Assembly (NCBI GenBank): GCA_025356055.1
Contig: JANXUU010000122.1
Span: forward strand, 1 to 49,995
From: Sphingomonas sp.
Lineage (GTDB): Bacteria; Pseudomonadota; Alphaproteobacteria; Sphingomonadales; Sphingomonadaceae
DNA: 49,995 nt
Direction of reading: 5' to 3'
The translations under genes and the position numbers were made by a program. A model generated the notes under the pieces. It worked only from the letters and a program-made list of their open reading frames with translations, was not told the origin of the DNA and did no database searches. The first letter of the stretch is position 1. Each line of letters begins with the position of its first letter. Shown piece by piece: positions 1-8,946 of this stretch.

Positions 1-877
1 AACGGCTCCACCTTCTCAGGAATTGGAGCCTCCGGCAAACCCGGGGCGGTTCAGTCGAACGGAATGCGACGGTCATCAGCTTCACGCAAACGGACGGGCG
101 TACGAGCGGGTTACGCTCGCCGACGGTCGGGCGATCATCGCCGACCTCGTCATCGCCGCCAACGGCCGCTCATCGCTCGCCCGTCGCTTTCTCCCGCTTG
201 AAGTGCTCCGCGCCCCGATGGACGTCTTCTGGTTTCGCATCGGCAAGGCCGGAAACTCGAGCGATGTTCTGCGCGGCTCGATCGAGACTGGGCGAATGGT
301 CGTGCTGATCGACCGCGCCAGCTATTGGCAGGTCGCCTTCCTCGTTCCCAAGGGTGGCTCCGAGGCGGTCAAATCCCGGGGCATCGAGTGGATTGCTGGC
401 GAGGTCGCCGATGCCTTTCCGGACCTGACTTTTCTACCGAACGCACTGAATTCCCCCGATGACCTCCCCTTGCTACCGTCGCGCTCGGTCGGCTGAATTG
501 CTGGCACTGCCCGGAACCGCTCGCCGTCGGCGTGGCTGCCCACGCCATGTCCCCGATCGGCGGCGTCGGCATCAATCTCGCCATCCAGGACGCGGTTGCC
601 GCCGCCAATGCCTTGGCCGGCCCCATGGCGAGAGGCGAACCGGTCGACGACCTGCTCGACAATGTCCAAGCCCGCCGCCTCTTGCCGTCTCGCCTGGTCC
701 AATCGGCTCAAAAAACTCGCCCAGGACGCAATCATCGGACGCGTGCTCGGCGGGGCGGCGATTACCCGCGCCGCTGGCCCTCCGCTTGCTCGACCGCTTC
801 CCGCTTCTTCGCCGCATCCCGGGCTGCCTGATCGGCTCGGCATCCGCCGCGAGCACGTCACATTCGGCACCGCCTGA
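1..877 (+). pseudogene. FAD-dependent monooxygenase/oxidoreductase relic, 5'-truncated and multiply frameshifted
   Basis: The pieces read as the C-terminal two thirds of a UbiH/PHBH-type flavoprotein. The dinucleotide-binding part ends in VTLADGRAIIADLVIAANGR (frame 2, from about 110). The late FAD motif region reads AAHAMSPIGGVGINLAIQD (frame 1, 538-600), followed by a C-terminal stretch with ARRLLPSRLVQSAQK. To read one continuous protein the frame must change near 108, 478, 713 (in an A6 run), 775 and 833. In the late FAD motif the usual Gly-Asp before AAH is Gly-Val, so the flavin-contacting Asp is lost. That favours a decayed gene over pure sequencing error, although the position at the window edge leaves the second option open. 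The start lies outside the window. The family is clear; the substrate is not. Confidence 0.7.
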
Positions 878-1022
878 CCAACGAGTCGCACGATTTTGCT
901 TTCCTACAGCTGCCGCTAGGGAATATGAGCCTATTCAGTTGCTTCCGGTCGCTCCTGCAGAACAATCATAAGCAGGGGAATGCCATTCAGGGCTGACCTA
1001 AGCGTGACTTTCCAGGTCGCTT

Positions 1023-2243
1023 TTACGCCGCTTGGGCCATTTCGGTTTCGAGGTCGGCCCGGATCGCCTCGAAGAATTGCTCGGTCGTCATCCACGCCTG
1101 GTCAGGGCCGATGAGGATCGCGAGGTCCTTGGTCATCTTGCCCTGTTCAACGGTCTCGATGCACACTCGCTCGAGGGTCTCGGCGAATGTGATCACCTCG
1201 GGTGTCTCGTCGAACTTGCCGCGGTACTTGAGCCCCCCGGTCCAGGCGAAGATCGACGCGATCGGGTTGGTCGAGGTCGCCTTGCCAGCCTGGTGCATCC
1301 GATAGTGCCGCGTCACCGTGCCGTGCGCCGCCTCGGCCTCGATCGTCCGGCCGTCGGGGGTCATCAGAACCGAGGTCATCAGCCCAAGGCTGCCGAAGCC
1401 TTGCGCGACTTGGTCCGACTGCACGTCGCCATCGTAATTCTTGCACGCCCACACGAACTTGCCGCTCCACTTGAGCGCGGAAGCGACCATGTCATCGATC
1501 AGGCGGTGCTGATACTCGATCCCGGCCTTGGCAAAGCTCTCCTTGAACTCGGCGTCGAACACCTCTTGAAAGATATCCTTGAAGCGCCCGTCATAGGCTT
1601 TAAGGATGGTATTCTTGGTGCTGAGGTAAACCGGCCAACCGAGATTGAGCCCGTAGTTGAGGCTTGACCGGGCGAAGTCGCGGATCGAATCGTCAAGGTT
1701 GTACATTCCCATCGCGACCCCAACCGACGGATAGTCGAACACTTCATGTTCGATCTCCTGCCCGTCTTGGCCGACCCATTTCATGGTCAGCTTGCCCGGC
1801 CCCGGGATAAGGAAATCCGTCGCCTTATATTGGTCGGCGAAGGCGTGGCGGCCAATGACGATCGGGTCGGTCCAGCCGGGGATTAACCGCGGGATATTGC
1901 TGATCACGATCGGTTCGCGGAACACCACCCCGCCAAGGATGTTGCGGATCGTGCCGTTGGGCGACTTCCACATCTTCTTGAGGCCGAATTCCTCGACCCG
2001 CGCCTCATCCGGCGTGATGGTCGCGCACTTTACGCCGACCCCGTACTTCTGGATTGCCTCAGCGCTCTCGACCGTGACCTTGTCGTCGGTTGCGTCGCGA
2101 TGCTCCATGCCGAGGTCGAAATAGACCAGGTCGACATCGAGGTAGGGCAGGATCAGCCGCTCGCGAATCCACTGCCAGATAATGCGGGTCATTTCGTCGC
2201 CATCAAGCTCGACGAGGGGGGTCTTTACCTTGATCTTGGCCAT
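1023..2243 (-). CDS. icd: NADP-dependent isocitrate dehydrogenase (type II, homodimeric)
   Basis: Oxidatively decarboxylates isocitrate to 2-oxoglutarate with NADP in the cytosolic TCA cycle. The protein is 406 aa, the usual length of the eukaryotic-like homodimeric class, and starts [20 protein letters not shown]. The substrate-binding region [12 protein letters not shown] and the metal/isocitrate signature around [17 protein letters not shown] are intact, as is AHGTVTRHY near the cofactor site. It stands alone, divergent from psd across a 128 bp gap that must hold both promoters. No relatives of it are nearby, so its regulation cannot be read from context. The call is secure. Confidence 0.97.
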   Translation of the reverse strand: MAKIKVKTPLVELDGDEMTRIIWQWIRERLILPYLDVDLVYFDLGMEHRDATDDKVTVESAEAIQKYGVGVKCATITPDEARVEEFGLKKMWKSPNGTIRNILGGVVFREPIVISNIPRLIPGWTDPIVIGRHAFADQYKATDFLIPGPGKLTMKWVGQDGQEIEHEVFDYPSVGVAMGMYNLDDSIRDFARSSLNYGLNLGWPVYLSTKNTILKAYDGRFKDIFQEVFDAEFKESFAKAGIEYQHRLIDDMVASALKWSGKFVWACKNYDGDVQSDQVAQGFGSLGLMTSVLMTPDGRTIEAEAAHGTVTRHYRMHQAGKATSTNPIASIFAWTGGLKYRGKFDETPEVITFAETLERVCIETVEQGKMTKDLAILIGPDQAWMTTEQFFEAIRADLETEMAQAA

Positions 2244-2371
2244 GAATATCGTCCTGAAATCAATTCCGTGCCGCGGGCATTAAGACGCTGAGCAAGGTTA
2301 GGCAACGCTGGCCAGCTCGTCCGGATTCGCCTGCTGTTGTCGGTGACCATTGCGACGGGTAGAGGAGTGGC

Positions 2372-3097
2372 ATGTCCGAAATCCAGAACCCCGACAGCCA
2401 ACTGACCGCAGTCAAATGGCGCTTCCCCTCGGTCCATCCCGAAGGCCGCAAGTTCACCCTCATCGCCGCCGTTGCGACGCTGATTGTCTATAGCTTCAGC
2501 TCGTTCCTTGGCTGGCTGCTGGTGCTGGTGACGATCTGGGTCGCCACTTTCTTCCGCGATCCGATTCGCACGACGCCGCAGGATCCGGCGCTGGTCGTTG
2601 CCCCCGCCGACGGGCTGATCACGATGATTACCAAGGTGGCGGCGCCGCCCGAGCTCGCTAGCTCGATGACCGGCGCCAGCTTCACCCGCGTGTCGATCTT
2701 CATGTCGGTGTTCGACGTCCACATCAACCGCTCGCCGATCGCGGGGCGCATCGCGAAGGTCGCCTATGTCCCCGGCAAGTTCCTCAACGCAGACCTCGAC
2801 AAGGCGAGCGAGGACAATGAGCGCCAGCATTTCCTCGTCACCCGCGACGACGGCGTGTCGATCGGCTTCACCCAGATCGCGGGGCTCGTCGCGCGGCGGA
2901 TCATGGCGTTCGTCAAGGAAGGCGACACCGTCGAAGCGGGCGAGCGCATCGGGCTGATCCGGTTCGGCAGCCGGGTCGATGTCTATCTTCCCGAAGGCAC
3001 GTCGCCGCAGGTCCTGCTCGGCCAGCGCACGATCGCCGGCGAGACGGTGCTGGCAACGCTCGGGCAAGTCCGAACGCTGGGCGGCAAAAGCCAGTGA
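2372..3097 (+). CDS. psd: Phosphatidylserine decarboxylase proenzyme
   Basis: Converts phosphatidylserine to phosphatidylethanolamine at the inner membrane. The 241 aa length fits the short proteobacterial/archaeal-type enzyme. An N-terminal hydrophobic segment (about residues 28-60) anchors it. The family motif [12 protein letters not shown] is near residues 113-124. The self-cleavage site is the Gly199-Ser200 bond in RFGSRVD, where Ser becomes the pyruvoyl prosthetic group. The ATG has a GAGGAG ribosome binding site about 5 nt upstream. The next gene makes its substrate and starts 13 nt after this stop, so the pair forms a two-gene PE pathway operon. Confidence 0.95.
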   Translation: MSEIQNPDSQLTAVKWRFPSVHPEGRKFTLIAAVATLIVYSFSSFLGWLLVLVTIWVATFFRDPIRTTPQDPALVVAPADGLITMITKVAAPPELASSMTGASFTRVSIFMSVFDVHINRSPIAGRIAKVAYVPGKFLNADLDKASEDNERQHFLVTRDDGVSIGFTQIAGLVARRIMAFVKEGDTVEAGERIGLIRFGSRVDVYLPEGTSPQVLLGQRTIAGETVLATLGQVRTLGGKSQ

Positions 3098-3110
3098 GCG
3101 AGCCGCGTCT

Positions 3111-3902
3111 GTGAGAGAGGGTCAGGGGCTGCCGTTGCGCGCGTTCGTTCCCAATGCGGTGACGGTCCTCGCGCTGTGCGCAGGGCTGACGGGAATCCGG
3201 TTCGGCTTCACCCAGGAATGGGACAAGGCGATGATCGCGATCGTCGTCGCCGGTGTGCTCGATGGATTGGATGGCCGCATCGCGCGATTGCTTAAGGCGA
3301 ACAGCAAGTTCGGAGCCGAGCTCGACAGTCTGTGCGACAATATTGGATTTGGCACCGCGCCGGCGCTGATCCTGTTCCAATGGTCCTTGTCGATGGCGCC
3401 CAAGTTTGGCTGGACCGTCGCGCTCGCGCTGGCGATCAGTTGCGCACTTCGCCTTGCCCGCTTCAATTCGCGAATCGATGCCGACGTGCAGCCGCACAAG
3501 GCGGCCGGATTCAACACTGGCGTGCCCGCGCCAGCGGGGGCGGGGCTGGCATTTGTTCCGATTTATCTGTGGCTGATTACTCAAAACGACCTGTTTCGCG
3601 ATTGGCGATTAGTGATGCCGTGGACACTGTTCGTGGCGGTTCTGATGATCTCGGCCATCCCGACCTACAGCTGGACCTCGATCCGTATCCGTAAGAGCTG
3701 GCGGGTCGTGGCTCTCGCCGGTATCGCGCTGGTCGCGGCGGCGATGGTCAACGAGCCGTGGATCACCCTGTTGATGGCCTCACTCGCCTATCTCATCAGC
3801 GTTCCGTTTAGCCTGATTAGTTATTCCCGCGTCAAGCGGCGGCGCGCCACTCGGCCGTCGCCCTTACCGGCTGCGAGCGCGGCACCGGATAGCGCGGACT
3901 GA
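3111..3902 (+). CDS. pssA: CDP-diacylglycerol-serine O-phosphatidyltransferase
   Basis: Integral membrane enzyme joining CDP-diacylglycerol and serine to give phosphatidylserine, the substrate of Psd encoded just upstream. It carries the CDP-alcohol phosphotransferase signature D-G-x2-A-R-x8-G-x3-D-x3-D as DGRIAR...GAELDSLCD (about residues 48-70). Several hydrophobic helices follow, then a basic, proline-rich tail. No ATG is available after the psd stop; the GTG at 3111 gives 263 aa and is the best start. The 3' end overlaps a convergent small ORF by 71 bp. Confidence 0.92.
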   Translation: MREGQGLPLRAFVPNAVTVLALCAGLTGIRFGFTQEWDKAMIAIVVAGVLDGLDGRIARLLKANSKFGAELDSLCDNIGFGTAPALILFQWSLSMAPKFGWTVALALAISCALRLARFNSRIDADVQPHKAAGFNTGVPAPAGAGLAFVPIYLWLITQNDLFRDWRLVMPWTLFVAVLMISAIPTYSWTSIRIRKSWRVVALAGIALVAAAMVNEPWITLLMASLAYLISVPFSLISYSRVKRRRATRPSPLPAASAAPDSAD

Positions 3903-4065
3903 ACAGCACTGTCGCCGGTCGAAGCAAGATTGACTGCGAAGCAAATGACTGCCCTTTCAAGGCGGCGATGATCTTCGCGCCGCCGTCATCGCTCGTTATC
4001 GCGACCGCATTGAGCGCGGCCCAACCGGCAACCAAAAAAGCGAGAGTGGCGAAAGCTGCGATCAC
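3832..4065 (-). CDS. Small membrane-anchored hypothetical protein, convergent with pssA
   Basis: 77 aa protein of unknown function. One N-terminal hydrophobic segment (about residues 2-24, FATLAFLVAGWAALNAVAI) could be a membrane anchor or signal peptide. A short polar part and a tail ending AEWRAAA follow. It starts with GTG preceded by a good GGAG ribosome binding site 8 nt away. The last 71 bp lie inside the 3' end of pssA on the opposite strand, so the proline/arginine-rich tail shares sequence with the PssA tail. From memory, sphingomonads carry a similar small ORF here, but I could not check this. The ribosome binding site and anchor argue that it is real. Confidence 0.55.
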   Translation of the reverse strand: MIAAFATLAFLVAGWAALNAVAITSDDGGAKIIAALKGQSFASQSILLRPATVLFSPRYPVPRSQPVRATAEWRAAA

Positions 4066-4187
4066 GATCTGTCTCCGTTTTGTAAGTGAAATTCCCTAAG
4101 TCCTGATTCGTTCCGTAATGGCGGCTTTTTCCGCCCTCTTGCGCCACTGTTCTTGTTTCGTTCGGCTATGTCAAGCAGTGTGTTCGT

Positions 4188-4204
4188 CCACAGTCTGTGG
4201 ATAA
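4188..4204. promoter_or_regulatory. Inverted pair of DnaA-box-like 9-mers upstream of rpsB
   Basis: TGTGGATAA at 4196-4204 is the exact reverse complement of the DnaA box consensus TTATCCACA. Immediately before it, TCGTCCACA (4184-4192) matches the same consensus at 7 of 9 positions in the other orientation. Together they form the palindrome CCACAGTCTGTGG (4188-4200). A second palindrome centred on AAGCGCTT follows at 4206-4220. The location 140 bp upstream of rpsB suggests a regulatory site. That DnaA or any other protein binds it is inference. Confidence 0.35.
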
Positions 4205-4222
4205 GAGTGAAGCGCTTACTGG

Positions 4223-4251
4223 TTGAAATGATCTCGGGGCTGGACTAGGGG
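4223..4251 (+). promoter_or_regulatory. Possible promoter for the rpsB-tsf run
   Basis: TTGAAA (4223-4228) and TAGGGG (4246-4251) are separated by 17 nt, about 90 nt before the rpsB start. The -35 half is good and the -10 half poor, so this is only a candidate. It sits just downstream of the DnaA-box-like palindrome. Confidence 0.25.
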
Positions 4252-4343
4252 CACGTCACCCCACAGGCGAAGCTTTCATCCCGGTGCCGATCTCACGGTC
4301 GGTTCTTGGCTCCGCCGAGGATTAACCGGAAAGGAAATATCTT

Positions 4344-5096
4344 ATGGCGACCACCGTCGTCACATTGCAGCAATTGCTCGAAGCTGGTGCCCATTTCGGC
4401 CACCAGACCCACCGCTGGAATCCGCGCATGAAGCCGTACATCTTCGGCGAGCGCAACGGCGTCCACATCATCGATCTGTCGCAAAGCGTTCCTTTGTTCG
4501 CCCGCGCGCTCGATTTCGTGCAACAAGCAGTCGCTCGCGGCGGAAAAGTTCTGTTCGTCGGCACCAAGCGCCAGGCGCAGGACGCCGTCGCCGATGCCGC
4601 GCGCGCATCGGGCCAGCATTTCGTGAACCATCGCTGGCTCGGCGGCATGCTGACCAACTGGAAGACCATTTCCAACTCGATCAAGCGTCTCAAGACGCTT
4701 GAGGAGCAGCTGTCGGGTGAAATTACCGGCCTGACCAAGAAGGAAATCCTCCAGCTCACGCGCGAGCGAGACAAGCTCGAGAAGAGCCTCGGCGGGATCC
4801 GCGACATGGGCGGGCTTCCCGACGTCATGTTCGTTATCGATTCGAACAAGGAAGAACTCGCGATCAAAGAGGCTAATGTCCTCGGCATCCCGGTTGTCGC
4901 GATTCTCGATTCCAACTCGAATCCGCAGGGCATCGCCTTCCCGGTTCCGGGCAACGACGACGCCAGCCGTGCGATCCGTCTTTATGCTGGCTCGATCGCC
5001 GACGCCGCGCGCGCCGGCAAGAGCGGTAATCAGACCGCCAAGGGTGTTGACGTCGGCGCCATGGTCGAGCCTCCGGTTGAAGAGGCGCTGGCCTAG
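4344..5096 (+). CDS. rpsB: 30S ribosomal protein S2
   Basis: Component of the small ribosomal subunit. At 250 aa it has the usual length. It starts [20 protein letters not shown], with the S2 signature [20 protein letters not shown] and the second family motif near [12 protein letters not shown]. The C-terminus carries a short acidic extension ending [10 protein letters not shown], common in alphaproteobacteria. The ATG follows an AAAGGAAA ribosome binding site. It leads the rpsB-tsf pair; the 131 bp between the two genes contains a large inverted repeat. Confidence 0.98.
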   Translation: MATTVVTLQQLLEAGAHFGHQTHRWNPRMKPYIFGERNGVHIIDLSQSVPLFARALDFVQQAVARGGKVLFVGTKRQAQDAVADAARASGQHFVNHRWLGGMLTNWKTISNSIKRLKTLEEQLSGEITGLTKKEILQLTRERDKLEKSLGGIRDMGGLPDVMFVIDSNKEELAIKEANVLGIPVVAILDSNSNPQGIAFPVPGNDDASRAIRLYAGSIADAARAGKSGNQTAKGVDVGAMVEPPVEEALA

Positions 5097-5102
5097 GACA
5101 GA

Positions 5103-5207
5103 CTCCCCTCTTTACTTCATGGAGGGGTTAGGGGTGGGCCTGTCGCAAGGCGGTAGGCCCACCTGACTGAAGCAACCCACCGCAAGCATCTCCCTGAAGA
5201 GGGGAGG
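5103..5207. repeat. Nested inverted repeat between rpsB and tsf
   Basis: The spacer can fold on itself. The inner stem GGTGGGCCT (5133-5141) pairs perfectly with AGGCCCACC (5155-5163). The outer arm CTCCCCTCTTTACTTCA (5103-5119) is largely complementary to TGAAGAGGGGAG (5195-5206). A smaller hairpin, CCCCTC/GAGGGG, lies inside the left arm. It has no T-run, so it is not a classic terminator. It resembles the C/G-rich dispersed intergenic palindromes found in many sphingomonad genomes, but no second copy was recognised in this window. Confidence 0.55.
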
Positions 5208-5227
5208 GAGCGAGAAGGACTATCCCT

Positions 5228-6172
5228 ATGGCTGAGATCACCGCTGCCTCGGTGAAGGAACTGCGCGAGCGCACTGGCGCCGGCATGATGGATTGCAAGA
5301 AGGCCTTGTCCGAGAACGGCGGCGAAATGGAGGCGTCGGTCGATTGGCTGCGCACAAAGGGTCTCGCAGCCGCGGCCAAGAAGGCCGGTCGGACCGCTGC
5401 CGAAGGGCTTGTCGGGGTTGCTGTGACCGGCTCCAAAGGCGCAGTCATCGAGATCAACTCCGAGACTGACTTTGTCGCCAAGAACGAGCAGTTCCAGTCG
5501 TTTGTTCGCGATCTGACGCAGCTTGTCCTGACCACCGGCACCGATGTCGACGCGCTCAAGGCTGCGGCCTATCCAAGTGGCGGGACGGTCGAGGAGAAGC
5601 TTAACAACAATATCGCCACGATCGGCGAAAACCAGTCGCTGCGGCGTGCTGCCATCCTCGAGGTGCCGCAGGGCGCAGTGGTGAGCTATGTGCACAATGC
5701 TGCTGCTCCCAACATGGGGAAGATCGGCGTGCTCGTTGCGCTCGAGAGTGCCGCTCCGGCGGACGCGCTGAACGCGCTCGGCAGGCAGTTGGCGATGCAC
5801 ATTGCCGCTGCCAACCCGTTTGCGCTCGATGCCGCGGACCTCGACCCTGCGTTGGTCGAGCGCGAGCGCGCGATCGCGATGGAGAAGGCGAAGGACAGCG
5901 GCAAGCCCGCCAACATCATCGAAAAGATGGTCGAGGGCGGCCTCGCCAAGTTCCGCAAGGAGAATGCGCTCCTGTCGCAACTGTTCGTGATCGACGGCAA
6001 GACCCCGATCGCCGACGTTGTCGCCGCCGCGGGCAAAGACGCCGGTTCGCCGATCGTGCTCAAGGCGTTCGAACGCTTCCAGCTTGGCGAAGGCATCGAG
6101 AAGGCGACGAGTGATTTCGCGGCTGAAGTGGCTGCAACGGCTGGAATGAGGAAGCCCGACCCGGTCGCCTGA
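5228..6172 (+). CDS. tsf: Translation elongation factor Ts
   Basis: Guanine nucleotide exchange factor that reloads EF-Tu with GTP. 314 aa. The N-terminal UBA-like domain carries [15 protein letters not shown] (residues about 14-28), and the core motif [11 protein letters not shown] is near residue 80. The ATG is preceded by an AAGGA ribosome binding site about 9 nt away. It lies downstream of rpsB, the usual partner, and upstream of pyrH. No anomalies. Confidence 0.98.
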   Translation: MAEITAASVKELRERTGAGMMDCKKALSENGGEMEASVDWLRTKGLAAAAKKAGRTAAEGLVGVAVTGSKGAVIEINSETDFVAKNEQFQSFVRDLTQLVLTTGTDVDALKAAAYPSGGTVEEKLNNNIATIGENQSLRRAAILEVPQGAVVSYVHNAAAPNMGKIGVLVALESAAPADALNALGRQLAMHIAAANPFALDAADLDPALVERERAIAMEKAKDSGKPANIIEKMVEGGLAKFRKENALLSQLFVIDGKTPIADVVAAAGKDAGSPIVLKAFERFQLGEGIEKATSDFAAEVAATAGMRKPDPVA

Positions 6173-6266
6173 CACGATCTACTGGTTGGCAGGGGGGCAG
6201 GGGGTGCGTAAGAGCGCTTCCGGCCCCATTTGCAATTCGCGGCAGACCGAAGAGGAAACAAAAAAC

Positions 6267-6989
6267 ATGAATCGGCCGCGCTTCCACCGCATCCTCCTGA
6301 AGCTATCGGGCGAAGCGCTGATGGGTTCGGGCCAGTTCGGAATTGATCCCGAGACGGTGGCTGGCCTCGCTAGCGAAGTCGCGGCTGCCAAGTCGGCAGG
6401 TCATGAACTTTGCCTGGTCGTGGGCGGAGGCAATATTTTTCGCGGGATCGCCGGCGCGGCGAAGGGTTTTGACCGAAGCACCGCCGATTACATGGGAATG
6501 CTCGCCACCGTGATGAACGCGCTCGCCGTCCAGAACGCGCTCGAGAAGGCCGGTGTTGATACTCGCGTTCAGTCGGCCATCCCGATGGCCAGCGTGTGCG
6601 AGCCCTATGTCCGGCGCCGCGCGATGCGCCACATGGAAAAGGGCCGCATCGTCATCTTCGCCGCGGGGACCGGAAATCCTTATTTTACGACTGACACCGC
6701 CGCCGCGCTGCGCGCCGCTGAAATGGGTTGCGACGCGCTGTTCAAGGGGACCAGCGTCGACGGCGTCTATGATGCCGATCCCAAAAAGGTCAATACCGCC
6801 AAACGCTATGACAATCTGTCGTTTCACCGCGTCCTTGCCGACGATTTGAAGGTAATGGACGCGTCAGCCGTCGCGCTGTGTCGCGACAACAATATCCCGA
6901 TCGTCGTGTTCAACATCCGCGAGCCCGGCAATCTTGCCGAGGTGCTGGCGGGGAAGGGGACCGCGACGATCCTTTCGACCGAGGAGTAA
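6267..6989 (+). CDS. pyrH: UMP kinase
   Basis: Phosphorylates UMP to UDP in the cytosol with ATP. Amino-acid-kinase fold: [10 protein letters not shown] near the N-terminus, GGGNIFRG at the phosphate-binding loop, and the C-terminal DD-(L/M)-(K/V)-VMDASA region. The ATG at 6267 gives [18 protein letters not shown], 240 aa, the family length. An in-frame upstream start would add an unconserved 27-residue leader and is rejected. It is the first gene of a tightly packed run, with frr 3 nt downstream. Confidence 0.96.
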   Translation: MNRPRFHRILLKLSGEALMGSGQFGIDPETVAGLASEVAAAKSAGHELCLVVGGGNIFRGIAGAAKGFDRSTADYMGMLATVMNALAVQNALEKAGVDTRVQSAIPMASVCEPYVRRRAMRHMEKGRIVIFAAGTGNPYFTTDTAAALRAAEMGCDALFKGTSVDGVYDADPKKVNTAKRYDNLSFHRVLADDLKVMDASAVALCRDNNIPIVVFNIREPGNLAEVLAGKGTATILSTEE

Positions 6990-6992
6990 ACC

Positions 6993-7550
6993 ATGCCCGC
7001 CTACGACAAGTCAGACATTCAGCGCCGCATGGCCGGCGCGACCGAGGCGCTGAAGTCCGACCTCGTCGGTTTGCGCACTGGCCGTGCCTCGACCGCGCTG
7101 CTCGATCCAATCCAGGTTGAAGTCTACGGCGCCACCATGCCGCTCAATCAGTGTGCCACCGTTTCGGTCCCCGAGGCGCGGATGATCTCGGTACAAGTGT
7201 GGGATCGCTCGAACGTCACTCCGGTCGAGAAAGCCATCCGCAACGCCGGGCTGGGCATCAATCCAATTGTCGATGGCCAAGTCATCCGCTTGCCGATCCC
7301 CGACCTGACCGAGGAGCGCCGCAAGGAACTCGCCAAGCTTGTCGGCCAATATGCTGAAAAAGCGCGAATCGCCGCGCGCAACGTCCGCCGCGACGGAATG
7401 GACGCCCTAAAGACCGACGAGAAGAAAAACGAGATTAGCGAGGACGAGCGCAAGCGTCACGAGACCGAGGTCCAGAAGATGACCGACGAAACGATTAAGG
7501 ACATTGACGCCACTGCATACGGCAAGGAACAGGAAATTCTCGGCAAATGA
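6993..7550 (+). CDS. frr: Ribosome recycling factor
   Basis: Releases the post-termination ribosome from mRNA together with EF-G. 185 aa, the family standard. It begins [20 protein letters not shown] and ends with the helical domain rich in Lys/Glu ([20 protein letters not shown]). Its ribosome binding site, GAGGAG, lies in the last codons and stop of pyrH. The stop overlaps the ATG of uppS by 4 nt (ATGA), indicating translational coupling. Confidence 0.98.
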   Translation: MPAYDKSDIQRRMAGATEALKSDLVGLRTGRASTALLDPIQVEVYGATMPLNQCATVSVPEARMISVQVWDRSNVTPVEKAIRNAGLGINPIVDGQVIRLPIPDLTEERRKELAKLVGQYAEKARIAARNVRRDGMDALKTDEKKNEISEDERKRHETEVQKMTDETIKDIDATAYGKEQEILGK

Positions 7551-8305
7551 AGCATTTGCGCCCGATTGCTTCGAAAGAGAGCGACGGCGTTTCCGCACCT
7601 GGCATGGCGCGTGTTCCGCGCCACGTCGCGATCATCATGGATGGCAACGGACGATGGGCGGCTAGGCGTGGGCTGCCCCGGGTTGCGGGGCACCGCGCCG
7701 GGGCCGAGGCGGTCCGGACGACCGTCCGCGCCGCAGCCGAGGCGGGGGTAGAGGTGCTCACCCTTTACGCTTTCTCGTCCGAGAACTGGCGTCGCTCAGC
7801 CGAGGAAGTGTCCGACCTTACTGGTCTCATGCGCTTTTACCTGGATCGGGAACTGGCCGGTCTCGAGAAAGAGGGCGTTCGGCTTGAGCTGATCGGCGAA
7901 CCCGAAGGCTTCGGTCCCGACCTCGCCGCCCGCCTGCTCGCCGCGGTCGAACGCACCCGAGGCAACAACAAGATTACCCTCGTCATGGCGCTCAACTATG
8001 GTTCGCGCGGCGAACTCGCTGCCTCTGCCCGCCGCCTCGCAGAGAAAGTATTAGCAGGCGAGATCGCCCCCGGTAGCATCGACGAATCCGCGATCGACGC
8101 CGAGCTCCAAACCGCGCGCTGGCCGGAGCTCGACCTGCTTATCCGCACCTCGGGCGAAATGCGTCTGTCGAATTTCTTGCTGTGGCAAGCTGCCTATTCG
8201 GAGCTCATCTTCCTCGAAACGCTGTGGCCGGATTTCGACGCCGCCGCATTCGGCGATACGCTCGCCCAATATAGCCAGCGCCAGCGCCGCTTTGGCGGGC
8301 GTTGA
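7547..8305 (+). CDS. uppS: Di-trans,poly-cis-undecaprenyl-diphosphate synthase
   Basis: Extends farnesyl diphosphate with isopentenyl diphosphate to C55 undecaprenyl diphosphate, the lipid carrier for peptidoglycan and surface glycans. 252 aa. [13 protein letters not shown] holds the catalytic Asp (about residue 33), followed by the [10 protein letters not shown] substrate loop, [13 protein letters not shown], and the conserved C-terminal [19 protein letters not shown]. The unconserved first 20 residues are longer than in E. coli. It overlaps frr by ATGA. Confidence 0.96.
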   Translation: MKHLRPIASKESDGVSAPGMARVPRHVAIIMDGNGRWAARRGLPRVAGHRAGAEAVRTTVRAAAEAGVEVLTLYAFSSENWRRSAEEVSDLTGLMRFYLDRELAGLEKEGVRLELIGEPEGFGPDLAARLLAAVERTRGNNKITLVMALNYGSRGELAASARRLAEKVLAGEIAPGSIDESAIDAELQTARWPELDLLIRTSGEMRLSNFLLWQAAYSELIFLETLWPDFDAAAFGDTLAQYSQRQRRFGGR

Positions 8306-8313
8306 CAGCCACG

Positions 8314-8946
8314 ATGAGCGAACTCGCCAAACGTGCAATTGCCGGCATGATCATGATTGTCATTGCGCTCGGAGCGGCGGTGATCGGAGGTAACCCGTTC
8401 GCGATCCTCGTAGCTGCTGCCGGCGGAATGATGTATTACGAGTGGAGCCGGGTCGTGCGCGGCTGGGGCCTGCACTGGATGGTTGCGGGTTTCTTTTACG
8501 CGCTACTGCCCTCGCTCGCGCTGCTGTGGATCCGCGAGCGCGGGCCGCACAAGCTCGAGATGCTGGTGTGGGTGTTTATCATTACATGGTCGACCGACAT
8601 CGGTGCCTATTTCGCCGGCCGCGCGATCGGCGGGCCAAAGCTCGCCCCGACGGTCAGCCCGAATAAAACTTGGGCCGGATTGATTGGCGGAATGTCCGCC
8701 GCTACTTTGTTGGGGGGAGCTTGGGTGCTCTTGTTCGACCTTGATCGTTTGTTGCTCTTGCTTGCCCCCGTGTTCGCCCTCGGGGCGCAAGTGGGCGACC
8801 TGTTTGAAAGCGGGCTCAAGCGCCGCGCCGGGGTCAAGGACAGCGGCACCTGGCTTCCCGGCCATGGCGGTGCGCTCGACCGGCTCGACGGGCTGGTGGT
8901 CGTGGCCGTCCTCACGGCATGTTATGAGCTTGCAATCCTTCAATGA
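8314..8946 (+). CDS. cdsA: Phosphatidate cytidylyltransferase
   Basis: Inner-membrane enzyme making CDP-diacylglycerol from phosphatidic acid and CTP; the product feeds PssA in this window. 210 aa from the ATG at 8314 (short for the family, as is common in sphingomonads), with about six hydrophobic segments. The CdsA signature is complete near the C-terminus: SGLKRRAGVKDSG...PGHGGALDRLD. A TTG at 8302 would overlap the uppS stop and is a possible alternative start. The stop overlaps dxr by 4 nt. Confidence 0.93.
   Translation: MSELAKRAIAGMIMIVIALGAAVIGGNPFAILVAAAGGMMYYEWSRVVRGWGLHWMVAGFFYALLPSLALLWIRERGPHKLEMLVWVFIITWSTDIGAYFAGRAIGGPKLAPTVSPNKTWAGLIGGMSAATLLGGAWVLLFDLDRLLLLLAPVFALGAQVGDLFESGLKRRAGVKDSGTWLPGHGGALDRLDGLVVVAVLTACYELAILQ

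Noticed and set aside
322-971. Several overlapping long frames on both strands at the window start
   Set aside because: They are shadows of, or frame-shifted slices through, the FAD monooxygenase relic; only pieces with family motifs were kept.
2225-3067. 280-codon open frame antisense to psd
   Set aside because: Arg/Asp/His-rich composition typical of high-GC antisense frames, no motifs, and psd is intact on the other strand.
4120-4135. GGCGG-CTTTTT-CCGCC hairpin as a terminator
   Set aside because: The T-run is in the loop, not after the stem, and the stem is only 5 bp.
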